Assembly: GCF_003841465.1 (NCBI RefSeq) | Contig: NZ_REFZ01000002.1 | Coordinates: forward strand, 310,001-374,000 | Source of the DNA: Natrarchaeobius oligotrophus | Lineage (GTDB): Archaea > Halobacteriota > Halobacteria > Halobacteriales > Natrialbaceae | Direction of reading: 5' to 3' | DNA: 64,000 bases | Part shown: piece by piece, positions 34,677 to 43,587 of the stretch | Numbering within the stretch: position 1 is the first letter of the stretch | Layout of the letters: each line of letters opens with the position of its first letter | Notes under the pieces: generated by a model | The model's database searches: none | What the model saw: only the letters and a program-made list of their open reading frames with translations | What the model was told of the DNA's origin: nothing | Made by a program: the position numbers and the translations under genes

Positions 34677-35592
34677 AGTTTGGAATTGGCGGACGGCCGA
34701 TAAACACCTTCCGGCTCGAGGAGGGTCGCTCGGCAGCCGGAGAAACGCAATGTGATTCGGTAGCTATCAGGTTGAAAAGTATATAGCTTGTTAGATAGTT
34801 ATAGAGGATAGGTCGCCCGGGTCGACGAGTCCGCGTGGTCGCATCCACCACCCGAATCGAACGTTGTCGGCCCAGGCGTCGCAGCGTATCGGTGACACGG
34901 GTTCGCAGCGGGGTGAGAGACGCATCGACGGATCGGCAAGCGGACGGAGAAAGCGCGATCTCAACGCGAACGAGAACTTCGCGATCGACCGCGACGAGCG
35001 ATTGCAGGGACCGGATCGACGGCTCTCGCGTCGTCGCCCTGATCGGCCCGCTTCTCCCCCGGCGCTCGGTACGTCTCGGGGTAGCGGCGGTCGATTCTGT
35101 GCCAGAATCCGACGTCGAGCTGGCCGATGCTCGTCGGTTCACGTCGTAACTCGCGATTCGTTTCTCGGGTTCGGTTTCGGTGGGCGTGTGAAACGCGCGA
35201 ATCACCCTCTCGAAACAGAAAGGTAGAACGGTTTTGATGTCCGTGATCTACTCAGCTTCAATATATTTTAGAAGGATGGTAGCAAGCGCCGATCGATCGG
35301 GTCGAAAAGGAATCGACGGCTCGCAAGCGCGAATAGCGGTCGACGGTCGTCCGGCAAAATCTAACGAGAACTCGTCCTTCGAGACGGTCAGAGGTCGGAC
35401 TCGGCCGATCGCAGCCTTCACGCGGAGGAGAGACAGGGCGCTACGTTCACCACGCGTCGGCACCGATTCCAAACCCATCGGTCTGTTCTCGAACGATGCG
35501 TCGATCCGGCGGCTCCGAGATCGACGACCGCGTCGTGCTCGGAGCGGAACATCTGCGGGCGAGAAAACCGTGACCGGCCTCGGTTTCGGTCG
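34677..35592. other. long intergenic region, no gene seen
   Basis: About 920 nt without a convincing gene separate the AOR-like gene (start) and the second sulfatase (stop). There is an AT-rich patch at about 34,770-34,810 with TATA-like AAGTATATAG, and another (AATATATTTT) at about 35,260. The open frames are short, Arg-rich and overlapping. No tRNA or repeat is obvious. Confidence 0.5.
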
Positions 35593-36993
35593 TCACACGG
35601 CGGACGGTCGGATTCGGTCCAGGCGGGTTCGAACCGACCGCTTGACGGCCCGATAGTCGGGATCGGTTGCGCGGTTGTGTATCTCGGCGGGTCGGTCGTC
35701 GAGGTCGTACAGCACCTCACCCTGTCCGTCGGTAACCGCGTACTTGTAGCGCTTTCCTCGAACCATGAATATCGGGTGATCCGGATTGGCCCCGAAAGTG
35801 CTCTCATCCGTCAGATACTCCGCGTACACCGTCGAACGGTGGTCCGACCGTTCGCCGAAGAGAATCGGCGCGAACGACTGGCCGGGAGTCTCGGCCGGGA
35901 ACGAACAGCCAGCCAGTTCGGCCAGCGTCGGCGGAAGATCCGCGAGCGAAACGAGGCTATCGGTCTCGCCGGATTCGATCGACGGATGCGAGACGAGCAA
36001 CGGCACCCGGAGCACGTCGTCGTACATGAACGGCCCCTTCCAGAGGAGTCCGTGGTTGCCGAGCATCTCGCCGTGATCGGAGACGTAGACGACGACGGTA
36101 TCTTCGAACAGATTCCGATCGCAAAGCGCCTCGAGTAGGCGACCGAGCTGGGTGTCGATGTGGGTACAGAGGCCGTAGGTCAGCGCCCACGCCGCGCGGA
36201 GATCGTCCTCGGAAAACTCCTCGTAATCCGATCTGGCGACGGTCGCCGTCTCGAGGGAAGGCTTGTCCTCGAACGACTCGAGCGTGCGGCTCTCCGGAAG
36301 CTCGATGGCATCGGGGTCGTACATCCGGTCGTACGGCGCCGGCGGTGCGATCGGAAAGTGAGGGTAAAATCCCGACAGTTGCAGATAAAACGGCGACTCG
36401 TCGTCGTGCGAGTCGAGAAATTCGATCGCGCGATCGACGAGCCACGTCGTGAAGTGATGTTCCGCCGGAATCGCCGATCGGCCGACGGGCACCGAACTAT
36501 CGGGTACGTCCCGCCACGCGGTTTCGTCCGCGTCGGTGTCGACGACGCCTTCTCGCTTCAGGTAGCGGAGGTAATCGGGCTCTTCACCCGGCGGTACGTC
36601 GTGTTCGAGCGCCGTTGCCATCGAATCGAAGCCGGGCGGCGCGTCCCGCCAGAGCGTGCCGGTGTGGCGGTCGACCGGAACGCCGAGGTGCCACTTCCCG
36701 ATCAGTTCGGTTCGATACCCGACGTCGGCGAGCAGTTCCACGAACGTGGTGTTGTTCTCGGGGAGCGGAACGTCGTTTCCGTAGACGCCGTGTTCGTGGG
36801 GATACAAGCCGGTAAACATACTCGCGCGACTCGGCGAACACAGCGGGCTGGTCGCGAAAGCCGACGTGAACCGTCGTCCGTTCGACGCGAGTTCGTCGAT
36901 GGTTGGCGTGGCGGGAGCGCCACCGTAACAGCCCAACCCGTCCGGGCGCTGCTGATCGGGGTTGAACACCAGGATGTTCGGTCGGTCAGTCAT
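35593..36993 (-). CDS. cytoplasmic sulfatase, last gene of an ABC sugar-transporter operon
   Basis: The protein has 466 residues. The sulfatase signature CSPSRASMFTG has the formylglycine Cys at residue 52, and a second conserved motif is IGKWHLG. N-terminal metal ligands are in NILVFNPDQQ, and VSDHGEMLGNHGL carries the DHG metal-binding residues. No signal peptide is present, so the enzyme should act inside the cell after uptake. Its ATG at 36993 overlaps the end of the CarboxypepD_reg gene by eight bases, making it the last gene of the ABC sugar operon. I infer removal of sulfate from an imported sugar or oligosaccharide. The maturation enzyme is not visible. Confidence 0.92.
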   Translation of the reverse strand: MTDRPNILVFNPDQQRPDGLGCYGGAPATPTIDELASNGRRFTSAFATSPLCSPSRASMFTGLYPHEHGVYGNDVPLPENNTTFVELLADVGYRTELIGKWHLGVPVDRHTGTLWRDAPPGFDSMATALEHDVPPGEEPDYLRYLKREGVVDTDADETAWRDVPDSSVPVGRSAIPAEHHFTTWLVDRAIEFLDSHDDESPFYLQLSGFYPHFPIAPPAPYDRMYDPDAIELPESRTLESFEDKPSLETATVARSDYEEFSEDDLRAAWALTYGLCTHIDTQLGRLLEALCDRNLFEDTVVVYVSDHGEMLGNHGLLWKGPFMYDDVLRVPLLVSHPSIESGETDSLVSLADLPPTLAELAGCSFPAETPGQSFAPILFGERSDHRSTVYAEYLTDESTFGANPDHPIFMVRGKRYKYAVTDGQGEVLYDLDDRPAEIHNRATDPDYRAVKRSVRTRLDRIRPSAV

Positions 36994-37414
36994 CCGTGAT
37001 TTCGAGCTCTATTTCCACGTTCTGTCCCTCGAAGTAGAGGTGTTCGTGTCGCTCCTCGCTCGTGCCGAGATCGTCGTGGGACGCCTGAATTCGGAATTCG
37101 AGGAGGTCCGTCTGATCGGTGAACTCGAACTCACCGTTTGCATCCGTCGTGGTCGTTCGTTCCTGCTGGACGCTCTGTAAGTGGATCGGCCAGATGTGAA
37201 CCGTCGCATCCTCGACCGGTTCGCCGTCCGGACCGACGACCTGACCGGAAATGGTTCCGTCGTTGTTAGCATTCACGTAGATCATCGTGCCACCAGCGAG
37301 CACGAGTGTGACGACGAGCAGGATCGTGACGCGGTGCAACAGGAGACGCCGCAGCGTCAGCGTCCCGCCGACGAGCAATCCGATCTGCCTGATGGGTTCG
37401 GTTATGCGTTTCAT
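36986..37414 (-). CDS. membrane-anchored CarboxypepD_reg-like domain protein
   Basis: This 142-residue protein has one transmembrane helix at about residues 28-47 (TILLVVTLVLAGGTMIYV), then a beta-sandwich with the carboxypeptidase-regulatory-like pattern GTISGQVVGPDGEPVEDATV and TTDANGEFEF. The domain probably lies outside the membrane and could assist the binding protein or surface-sugar capture. It starts 6 nt after the MalG-type permease stop and overlaps the sulfatase start, so it is inside the operon. Its function in ABC importers is not established, as far as I know. Confidence 0.8.
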   Translation of the reverse strand: MKRITEPIRQIGLLVGGTLTLRRLLLHRVTILLVVTLVLAGGTMIYVNANNDGTISGQVVGPDGEPVEDATVHIWPIHLQSVQQERTTTTDANGEFEFTDQTDLLEFRIQASHDDLGTSEERHEHLYFEGQNVEIELEITDD

Positions 37415-37420
37415 GAGTGA

Positions 37421-38317
37421 TCACTCCTTGAGTGCGCTTTGGGCGATGCTTCGGATAAACTGGCGTTGCAACAGCAGGAACATGACGATGACGGGGAGCG
37501 TGATGAGGATCACGTACGCGTACTGGAGCGCGAACTCTCCGGCCAGCGTGCTCTGGAACTCAGCCAGCCCGAGCGGTAGCGGGCGGTTCGACGGTGAACT
37601 GATGACGACGAGCGGCCACATGTACTCGTTCCACATCCAGACGAACGAGAGGATCGCCGTCGTCGCGAGTGCGGGCCGCGACAGCGGCCAGAAGACCCCG
37701 AAGATGATGTACAGCTCGGATGCACCGTCCATCCTGGCCGAGTCGACGAGCGACTGCGGAACCGATCTGAAAGCGCTCGCCAGGATCAGGATGATGATCA
37801 CCGAGACCGTAAACGGGAGTGCGACTCCAAGTCGACTGTTCAACAGTCCGAGTTCTCTCGTGACGAGAAACGCCGGGATGATCGACGTCTGGAAGGGGAC
37901 GAGCATCGCCGCGACCAGAAGGATCTCGAGCCCGCGCTTGCCGTGGAAATCCCGCGTGAGCGAGTACGCGATGAACGAACACAACACGAGGTTTCCGACG
38001 ACCGCGATGATCGTGATTATCAGACTGTTCGCGAACAACACCAGAATATCGCTCTGGTACCAGACCGTAACGAAGTTGAAGATGGACGGATCCGTGATCA
38101 GGATCGACGGCTCCCTGCCGATCAGCGCCTGGGAGGTGAGCGCGATCATGATCAGCCAGTACAGCGGGAAGAAAAACGCGATCGCTGCGAGCAGACCCAG
38201 AAGGAACATTCCGAACTTGCGCAGTCGGTAGTTCCACCCGCTGTCCTGTCGGGGCTGAAGCGAATCGTAGATTCTGCGTGCGTCCGCAGTCGAAACGATT
38301 TCGTTGATTCTGCTCAT
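37421..38317 (-). CDS. ABC sugar transporter permease, MalG/LacG type
   Basis: The protein has 298 residues and six predicted transmembrane helices. The EAA-type ATPase-docking loop reads DSARMDGASELYIIFGVFWP near residue 195. It is the second permease of a carbohydrate ABC importer (CUT1 type). The ATG at 38317 overlaps the previous permease stop (ATGA), giving translational coupling; the longer frame to 38443 would overlap the neighbouring gene. Confidence 0.93.
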   Translation of the reverse strand: MSRINEIVSTADARRIYDSLQPRQDSGWNYRLRKFGMFLLGLLAAIAFFFPLYWLIMIALTSQALIGREPSILITDPSIFNFVTVWYQSDILVLFANSLIITIIAVVGNLVLCSFIAYSLTRDFHGKRGLEILLVAAMLVPFQTSIIPAFLVTRELGLLNSRLGVALPFTVSVIIILILASAFRSVPQSLVDSARMDGASELYIIFGVFWPLSRPALATTAILSFVWMWNEYMWPLVVISSPSNRPLPLGLAEFQSTLAGEFALQYAYVILITLPVIVMFLLLQRQFIRSIAQSALKE

Positions 38318-39231
38318 TCGAACGACCTCCGTTGCAGTTTCCAGCCAGCGAACACCATCAGGAGCACGACGACGTACATGACCATCGTCAAGACGGCCCC
38401 GTATCCGAACTCTCCGTAGGAGAACGCCTGCTTGTACATCCACGTCAGGAGGATTTCAGCACTGTGGTTCGGTCCGCCCTGTGGCATCATCACCATGATC
38501 AGATCGAACGCGCGATACGTAGTGACGATCCCGACGAGAAAGCACACGCCGATGGTCGGACGAAGCAGCGGGAGCGTGATGTGCCGAAAGCGCTGCCAGC
38601 GGCTCGCACCGTCGATGCGAGCGACCTCGTAGACCTGCGTCGGAATCATCTGAATCCCCGCGAGGAGGATGATCATGTAAAATCCGACCGTCTTCCAGAC
38701 CTGGACGATCAACACGGAGATGAGCGCCCATCGGGAACTGGACAGCCAGCGGATCGGATCGGAAACCAGTCCGGTTTGCAACAACAGGTAGTTGATCACC
38801 CCGGCATCCGTTTGGAACATGTACTGCCAGATAACGCCGATTCCGACCATCATGATGATGTACGGGAGAAATATCGCGGACCGAAACACGTTTCGCCCGG
38901 GGAATTTCTGGTTCAGGAGAATAGCGAGTCCGAGCGCAACGGCGATTCCCACCGGAATCGTCGCCATCAGCGCGAACGTGTTCGCCAGACTCCGCAGAAA
39001 CACCGGGTCGTGAAGCAAATTTCGATAGTTCGAGAGTCCAACGAACGTGAGTTCGCCGGTGTAACTCATCTCGTTGAACGACAGATAGAAGTTGTACAGG
39101 ATCGGGATAATTCGGTAGAGGACGATCACTGTAAGTGCCGGAAGCGCTGCGATCCAGGCGAGTATCGTGACCCGACCCTTTCTCGATAAATCGGGCCACT
39201 CTCGGTGCTTAAACGACTCTGTGATATTCAT
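38314..39231 (-). CDS. ABC sugar transporter permease, MalF/UgpA type
   Basis: This 305-residue inner-membrane protein has about six helices and the coupling loop EVARIDGASRWQRFRHITLP. It forms the heteromeric pore with the following MalG-type permease, which overlaps it by four bases. The solute-binding protein lies 119 nt upstream on the same strand. CUT1 importers of this type take up oligosaccharides, glycerol phosphates or similar compounds; the sulfatase at the end of the operon suggests a sulfated saccharide. Confidence 0.93.
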   Translation of the reverse strand: MNITESFKHREWPDLSRKGRVTILAWIAALPALTVIVLYRIIPILYNFYLSFNEMSYTGELTFVGLSNYRNLLHDPVFLRSLANTFALMATIPVGIAVALGLAILLNQKFPGRNVFRSAIFLPYIIMMVGIGVIWQYMFQTDAGVINYLLLQTGLVSDPIRWLSSSRWALISVLIVQVWKTVGFYMIILLAGIQMIPTQVYEVARIDGASRWQRFRHITLPLLRPTIGVCFLVGIVTTYRAFDLIMVMMPQGGPNHSAEILLTWMYKQAFSYGEFGYGAVLTMVMYVVVLLMVFAGWKLQRRSFE

Positions 39232-39350
39232 ATATCATGAGGACTGCTATCGACCTTCTTAATTGTTTTGCTATTCGAATTCGATCGGACCGATCCCGTC
39301 GCGTTACCGGACGTTCGCGTACGTCCGAGCGCGCGGTGTGCGTTTACGCG

Positions 39351-40685
39351 TTAGCCAGAGAGTGCATCGTTCACCCGGTCTTCCGCGTCGTCGAGAGCGT
39401 CTTCTGGCTCTTTCTCGCCGAGTGCGGCGTTCGAGACTTCGCTGTCGAGAATGTCGGCGATTTCGCTCGCTTCGGGAACGGACGGTGCCATGACGTAACC
39501 CTCCTCGAGTTCCGGCCAGAGGTCGTAGGCCATCGCGAGCAGCGGATTGTTCTCTCTGAACTCCTCGTCGTTCGAAAGCTCTTCCTGGACGTCGAGGTTT
39601 CCTGCCATTACGGTCGTGTTGCGGAGGAAGTCCTCCTGCCACTTGTCACTGAGAATCGAACGGATGAGATCCCACGCGGCCTCTCGCTCTGCTTCCGACG
39701 TGTTCGGTTCCGTGATACAGAGTCCGTTCGCCTCGTAATTGCCGCGGTTTCCGGGCGGGAGGGTGAGTTCCAGCGTTTCCTCGTCGATCCAGTCGCCGTA
39801 CCCCTGGACCCGTCGAACGTTGGAAAGCGGTGCGATGAACATCCCCGTATCGCCGGCACCGAACTGCTGTGCCTGTTCTTCGACGAAGCCGGTCCACGTG
39901 ACCTCGGGAATGACGCCGTCTTCGGTCAGTTCGTGGAAGCGTTCGAGAATCTCGGCAGCCCGGCTCGTGTTGAAGGCTGCGGCGTCGTCGGATTCGTTCA
40001 GGACGTCGATGCCCTCCGCCCAGAAGAACGGCCAGATTCGGTAGTCGAACGTCAGCGTCGTCAGCCCGTAGTCGGCATCGGACTCGTCGACGATGCGCTC
40101 GGCGGTGTCGAAGAACTCGTCGACCGAGTACGGGTACTCGTCGATTCCCGCCTCCTCGAACAGTTCCGTGTTGATGTACGTCGCACCCGCGTTCTGGTAG
40201 AACGGCATCCGGACGAGGTCGCCGTCGAACGTCGCGTATTCGAGTGACTCGTCTCCGAACTTACTCATGAAGTCGGACGACGCGTACTCCTCGAGGTCGA
40301 CGAAGATTCCCTCCTCGGCGAACCTGGTGAACGACATTCCGAGCGTGTCGAAGACGGTGACCGGGTCGTCCGTCTGGAGCTGTGACTGGTAGTACGACAA
40401 GATCTGGTCGTCCATCCGATCGACCCACTCGACGTCGGTGTCGGAGTAGTCCGCTTCGACGGGCGGCTCGGTGTTCTGGAAGTCGTCGATCCAGCCCTCG
40501 ATGGAGTCCTCGAGGAACTCGAGGTTCCACGTCAGGAGCGAAATCGATTCCGCACCACCTTCGCCGCCCGAGCCATCGTCGTCGTCGCCGAGACACCCGG
40601 CGGTGCCGACCGCACCGGCGGTCAGGGCTGCACTCAGTTTGGCGTACTGTCTCCGCGTCAGATTCGTTGGTGAGTCTTCTGTCAT
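39351..40685 (-). CDS. ABC sugar-binding lipoprotein (extracellular solute-binding family 1)
   Basis: The protein has 444 residues. It has a Tat-type lipoprotein signal: TRRQYAKLSAALTAGAVGTAGC with the lipobox Cys at residue 31, then an acidic Gly/Asp linker and a family 1 solute-binding fold (ISLLTWNLEFLEDSIEGW, GTANGRN-like NRGNYEANGLCI). The mature lipoprotein should be anchored outside the membrane. The ATG at 40685 was preferred to the upstream one at 40715 because it leaves a normal Tat n-region. It starts the operon, with the ABC ATPase divergent 223 nt upstream. Confidence 0.93.
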   Translation of the reverse strand: MTEDSPTNLTRRQYAKLSAALTAGAVGTAGCLGDDDDGSGGEGGAESISLLTWNLEFLEDSIEGWIDDFQNTEPPVEADYSDTDVEWVDRMDDQILSYYQSQLQTDDPVTVFDTLGMSFTRFAEEGIFVDLEEYASSDFMSKFGDESLEYATFDGDLVRMPFYQNAGATYINTELFEEAGIDEYPYSVDEFFDTAERIVDESDADYGLTTLTFDYRIWPFFWAEGIDVLNESDDAAAFNTSRAAEILERFHELTEDGVIPEVTWTGFVEEQAQQFGAGDTGMFIAPLSNVRRVQGYGDWIDEETLELTLPPGNRGNYEANGLCITEPNTSEAEREAAWDLIRSILSDKWQEDFLRNTTVMAGNLDVQEELSNDEEFRENNPLLAMAYDLWPELEEGYVMAPSVPEASEIADILDSEVSNAALGEKEPEDALDDAEDRVNDALSG

Positions 40686-40908
40686 TGTTGGAGTGTGTCG
40701 GGCCGCTGTCTTCACAACTTCCCCTGTGCCACGTCATCACAACGTGAAGCAAATATAATAAATGTTCCGGCTAGTCGCCGACGAAACGGGACGAACGGGA
40801 ACGATCGAGAGCCGACAGTCCGATCGAGCAATCGCGCGAACGAAAAGGTGGTAATCGGAAACGAACGGGGTCGAAACATCCAAATAGGAGTCGTACAATG
40901 CGTCTCGT

Positions 40909-42048
40909 ATGGCCTCGATTAGCTTGGAAAACGTCACGAAAATATTTTCGGGCGACGTCGTCGCGGTCGACGACGTCAGTCTCGAGATATCCGACGGCGA
41001 GTTCGTCGTTCTGGTCGGACCGTCCGGGAGCGGAAAGTCGACGATCCTTCGGATGATCTCCGGGCTCGAAGTCCCGACGGACGGAACGATCAAACTCGAC
41101 GACGAAGACATCACCACTGCCAAACCGAAGGAACGAGATCTCGGAATGGTGTTCCAGAACTACGCGCTGTATCCCCACCTCAGCGCTCGCGAAAACATCT
41201 CGTTCGGGTTGCGGATGCGCGGCGGATACAGCGACGAAGAGATCGACGAACGCGTCACCGAGGCCGCGGAGATGATGAGCATGACCGACTACCTGGATCA
41301 CCGACCGAACGAACTGTCGGGGGGACAGAAACAGCGCGTGGCGCTGGGGCGGGCGCTCGTTCGCGATTCGAAGGCGTTTCTCATGGACGAGCCGCTTTCG
41401 AACCTCGACGCGAAACTCCGGACGCAGATGCGCACGGAGATCCAGCAACTCCAGCAGCGTCTCGACATGACGACGATTTACGTCACTCACGACCAGACCG
41501 AGGCGATGACGATGGGGGATCGAATCGCGATTTTGAACCACGGCGAGCTGCAGCAGTTCGGAACGCCGATCGAAGCGTACTATCGACCGAACAACGTGTT
41601 CGTCGCCGGATTCATCGGGAGTCCGTCGATGAACTTCATCGACGTCTCCGTCGATCACTCCGGCGACGGGACTAGCATCTCCCATCAGAAGTTCGAGTGG
41701 GAGGTGCCAGATCACATCGCCGATTCGATTCCGTCCGACGAGACGAACGCGACGCTCGGCGTCCGTCCCGAGGATCTGACCGTCAACGACGGCGACGATC
41801 CACAGATCCCCGTCACCGTCGACGTCGTCGAACCCCTCGGAAAGGAGCAGTTGCTCCACTTTTCGCTCGGAAACGAGATGCACATCGCGAGCATCACCGA
41901 ACACGTACTGGTGTCCGAAGGCGACGAGATCCGAATCGGCTTCGATCCGGAGGACGTCCACCTGTTCGACGCCGAGACGGGGACCGTGATGAAACAGCGC
42001 GAATCGATTCCCGAGGAAGAGCCGGCGGTCACGCCCCACGGCGAATAA
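40909..42048 (+). CDS. ABC transporter ATPase, MalK/UgpC type
   Basis: This 379-residue protein has Walker A GPSGSGKST, the Q-loop NYALYPHL, the signature LSGGQKQR, Walker B AFLMDEPLS, the D-loop NLDAKL and the switch His in YVTHDQTEA, followed by a C-terminal OB/TOBE regulatory domain of about 130 residues. It energises CUT1-type sugar importers. It is divergent from the binding-protein gene and is very probably its ATPase, since no other is encoded in the operon. Confidence 0.95.
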   Translation: MASISLENVTKIFSGDVVAVDDVSLEISDGEFVVLVGPSGSGKSTILRMISGLEVPTDGTIKLDDEDITTAKPKERDLGMVFQNYALYPHLSARENISFGLRMRGGYSDEEIDERVTEAAEMMSMTDYLDHRPNELSGGQKQRVALGRALVRDSKAFLMDEPLSNLDAKLRTQMRTEIQQLQQRLDMTTIYVTHDQTEAMTMGDRIAILNHGELQQFGTPIEAYYRPNNVFVAGFIGSPSMNFIDVSVDHSGDGTSISHQKFEWEVPDHIADSIPSDETNATLGVRPEDLTVNDGDDPQIPVTVDVVEPLGKEQLLHFSLGNEMHIASITEHVLVSEGDEIRIGFDPEDVHLFDAETGTVMKQRESIPEEEPAVTPHGE

Positions 42049-42297
42049 CGCCGAACCCGCATCGATCCGTTTCTATTTCCTGACGCTTCGAAGCTGACCA
42101 CCGTCCCGGATGTTCGGTAGCTCACATTCGAGCGGCCATAGCCTGCGATACCGGACGCGAAAAACGCCGATTCGTTGGCTGCCAGGGCGGCGAACACGGT
42201 CGAACCCCGACGGCCGATTCCCGCGTTCTCGAGCGAACGGCGAGCGCTCGGCGATGCGCACGGAGTCGTCGGTCAGAACCAGACGTTCGGTTTGAGA

Positions 42298-42310
42298 GGG
42301 TCAAAATATC
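42298..42310. promoter_or_regulatory. GGGTCAAAATATC element before the second iclR
   Basis: A GGTCAAA-type element lies immediately upstream of the iclR TATA box. The same core recurs at about 43,262, 43,446 (inverse) and 43,561. It may be an autoregulatory site; this is inference. Confidence 0.3.
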
Positions 42311-42312
42311 GG

Positions 42313-42321
42313 AAAATATAT
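42313..42321 (+). promoter_or_regulatory. TATA box for the second IclR regulator
   Basis: AAAATATAT is centred about 31 nt before the ATG at 42349, supporting that start over the longer frame at 42175. Confidence 0.55.
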
Positions 42322-42348
42322 GTAGGTGTCGTGCCGAGTACGTCGGCT

Positions 42349-43143
42349 ATGGAGAACGCCAGTGACGCTGGACGGCAGATTCAGTCCGTCGCCCGGTCGA
42401 TAGAGATACTGTTGCTCCTGCGAAAACACGACGGTGCGACGATCACGGATCTGGCGAGCGAAGTCGATCTGACGCCGGGAACCGTCCACACGCATCTATC
42501 GACGCTCAGAGAGTGTGGGCTCGTCGTCAGGGAACCGAAGGGGCAGTACAGCCTGAGCCTGGAGTTCATCACGATGGGAGAGCACGTCCGAAACGGCTCC
42601 GCGCTGTTCAAAGCGGGTCGCGAGATCGTCGACAAACTGTCGATGATGAGCGGCGAGACGGTCCACCTGATCACCGAGAACAACGGTGCGGAAGTGATCC
42701 TGTGGGAAGCGTTCGGTCAGAACGCCGTGGGAACGGAGTTCTACATCTACAACCGGGAGCGACCAAACCGACACCTCCACTACTCGGCGTCGGGCAAAGC
42801 GATGCTCGCGTACCTGGATCCGAATCGCGTCGACGAAATTGTCGACGAGCAGGGATTGATCCGACAGACGCCCCAGACGATTACGGACCGCCAAGAGCTC
42901 GACCGACAGCTGCAGACGATTCGCGACCGCGGATTCGCCCTGAACGACGAGGAGGGCGTGTCGGGAATCAGGGCCGTGGGAGCGCCGATTTTCGATCCGA
43001 ACGGCGACGTCATCGGCGCGATCAGCCTGTCGGCACCGGCGGCAAAGATGTCGGACGATCTCTTTCGAGAGACGGTCCCGGATATCATTATTCAGTCGGC
43101 GAATCTCATCGAAGTCAACCTGCAGGGAGTGCTCATCGAGTAA
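42349..43143 (+). CDS. IclR family transcriptional regulator
   Basis: The protein has 264 residues. The N-terminal wHTH reads GATITDLASEVDLTPGTVHTHLSTL, and the C-terminal effector domain ends GIRAVGAPIFDPNGDVIGAISLSAP. The domain binds a small metabolite. It lies between the ABC ATPase and the enolase-superfamily dehydratase, so it probably controls the sugar island. The start is set by the TATA box 31 nt upstream. Confidence 0.93.
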   Translation: MENASDAGRQIQSVARSIEILLLLRKHDGATITDLASEVDLTPGTVHTHLSTLRECGLVVREPKGQYSLSLEFITMGEHVRNGSALFKAGREIVDKLSMMSGETVHLITENNGAEVILWEAFGQNAVGTEFYIYNRERPNRHLHYSASGKAMLAYLDPNRVDEIVDEQGLIRQTPQTITDRQELDRQLQTIRDRGFALNDEEGVSGIRAVGAPIFDPNGDVIGAISLSAPAAKMSDDLFRETVPDIIIQSANLIEVNLQGVLIE

Positions 43144-43587
43144 GTCCTCGGTCGGCCCGAGTACTCGTCGGACCGAAGTGTCTCGGTCTGGTGGCCCTGA
43201 CGAACCCAATAGTCATAATTCAGAGAAGAATGTCCGAATATGCAAGGAAGTAATTTGAAAGGGTCAAAGATTGTCGTGAACCGGATTCGGCACCTCCTCG
43301 CACTCGAACGCGGTGCGGAAATCTATTACACCAGTACGAGCGTAATATTCTCGATCGGAGAGGATCGCCACGGTCGAAACCACCTGTTTCACTCTCGATT
43401 GAGCCGGATAATACCTATCAGGTCTGATACCACGCCAGTATTTTTGACCACCTCAAATCGGACGGGATCGGGTTAGCCTATACCAAATTTGACGACGGCG
43501 TTTGTATTACCTACCTGAGTTGTCTCTCGACGGAATAGTGGATCACTACGGCGGACGTCGGTCAAAATTACGATCGGGTCGACGGCG
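43144..43587. other. intergenic region with repeated GTCAAA-type motifs
   Basis: About 440 nt between convergent genes is more AT-rich than its flanks. It holds GGTCAAA-type sequences at about 43,262, 43,446 (inverse) and 43,561 and a looser GTCAAATTT at about 43,485 (inverse). One 78-codon open frame (43,240-43,476) lacks haloarchaeal acidity and I do not call it. No RNA gene is recognised. Confidence 0.4.

Noticed and set aside
43240-43476. A 78-codon frame between the second iclR and the dehydratase gene
   Set aside because: Basic composition, no TATA spacing, no family; noted only as part of the intergenic region.
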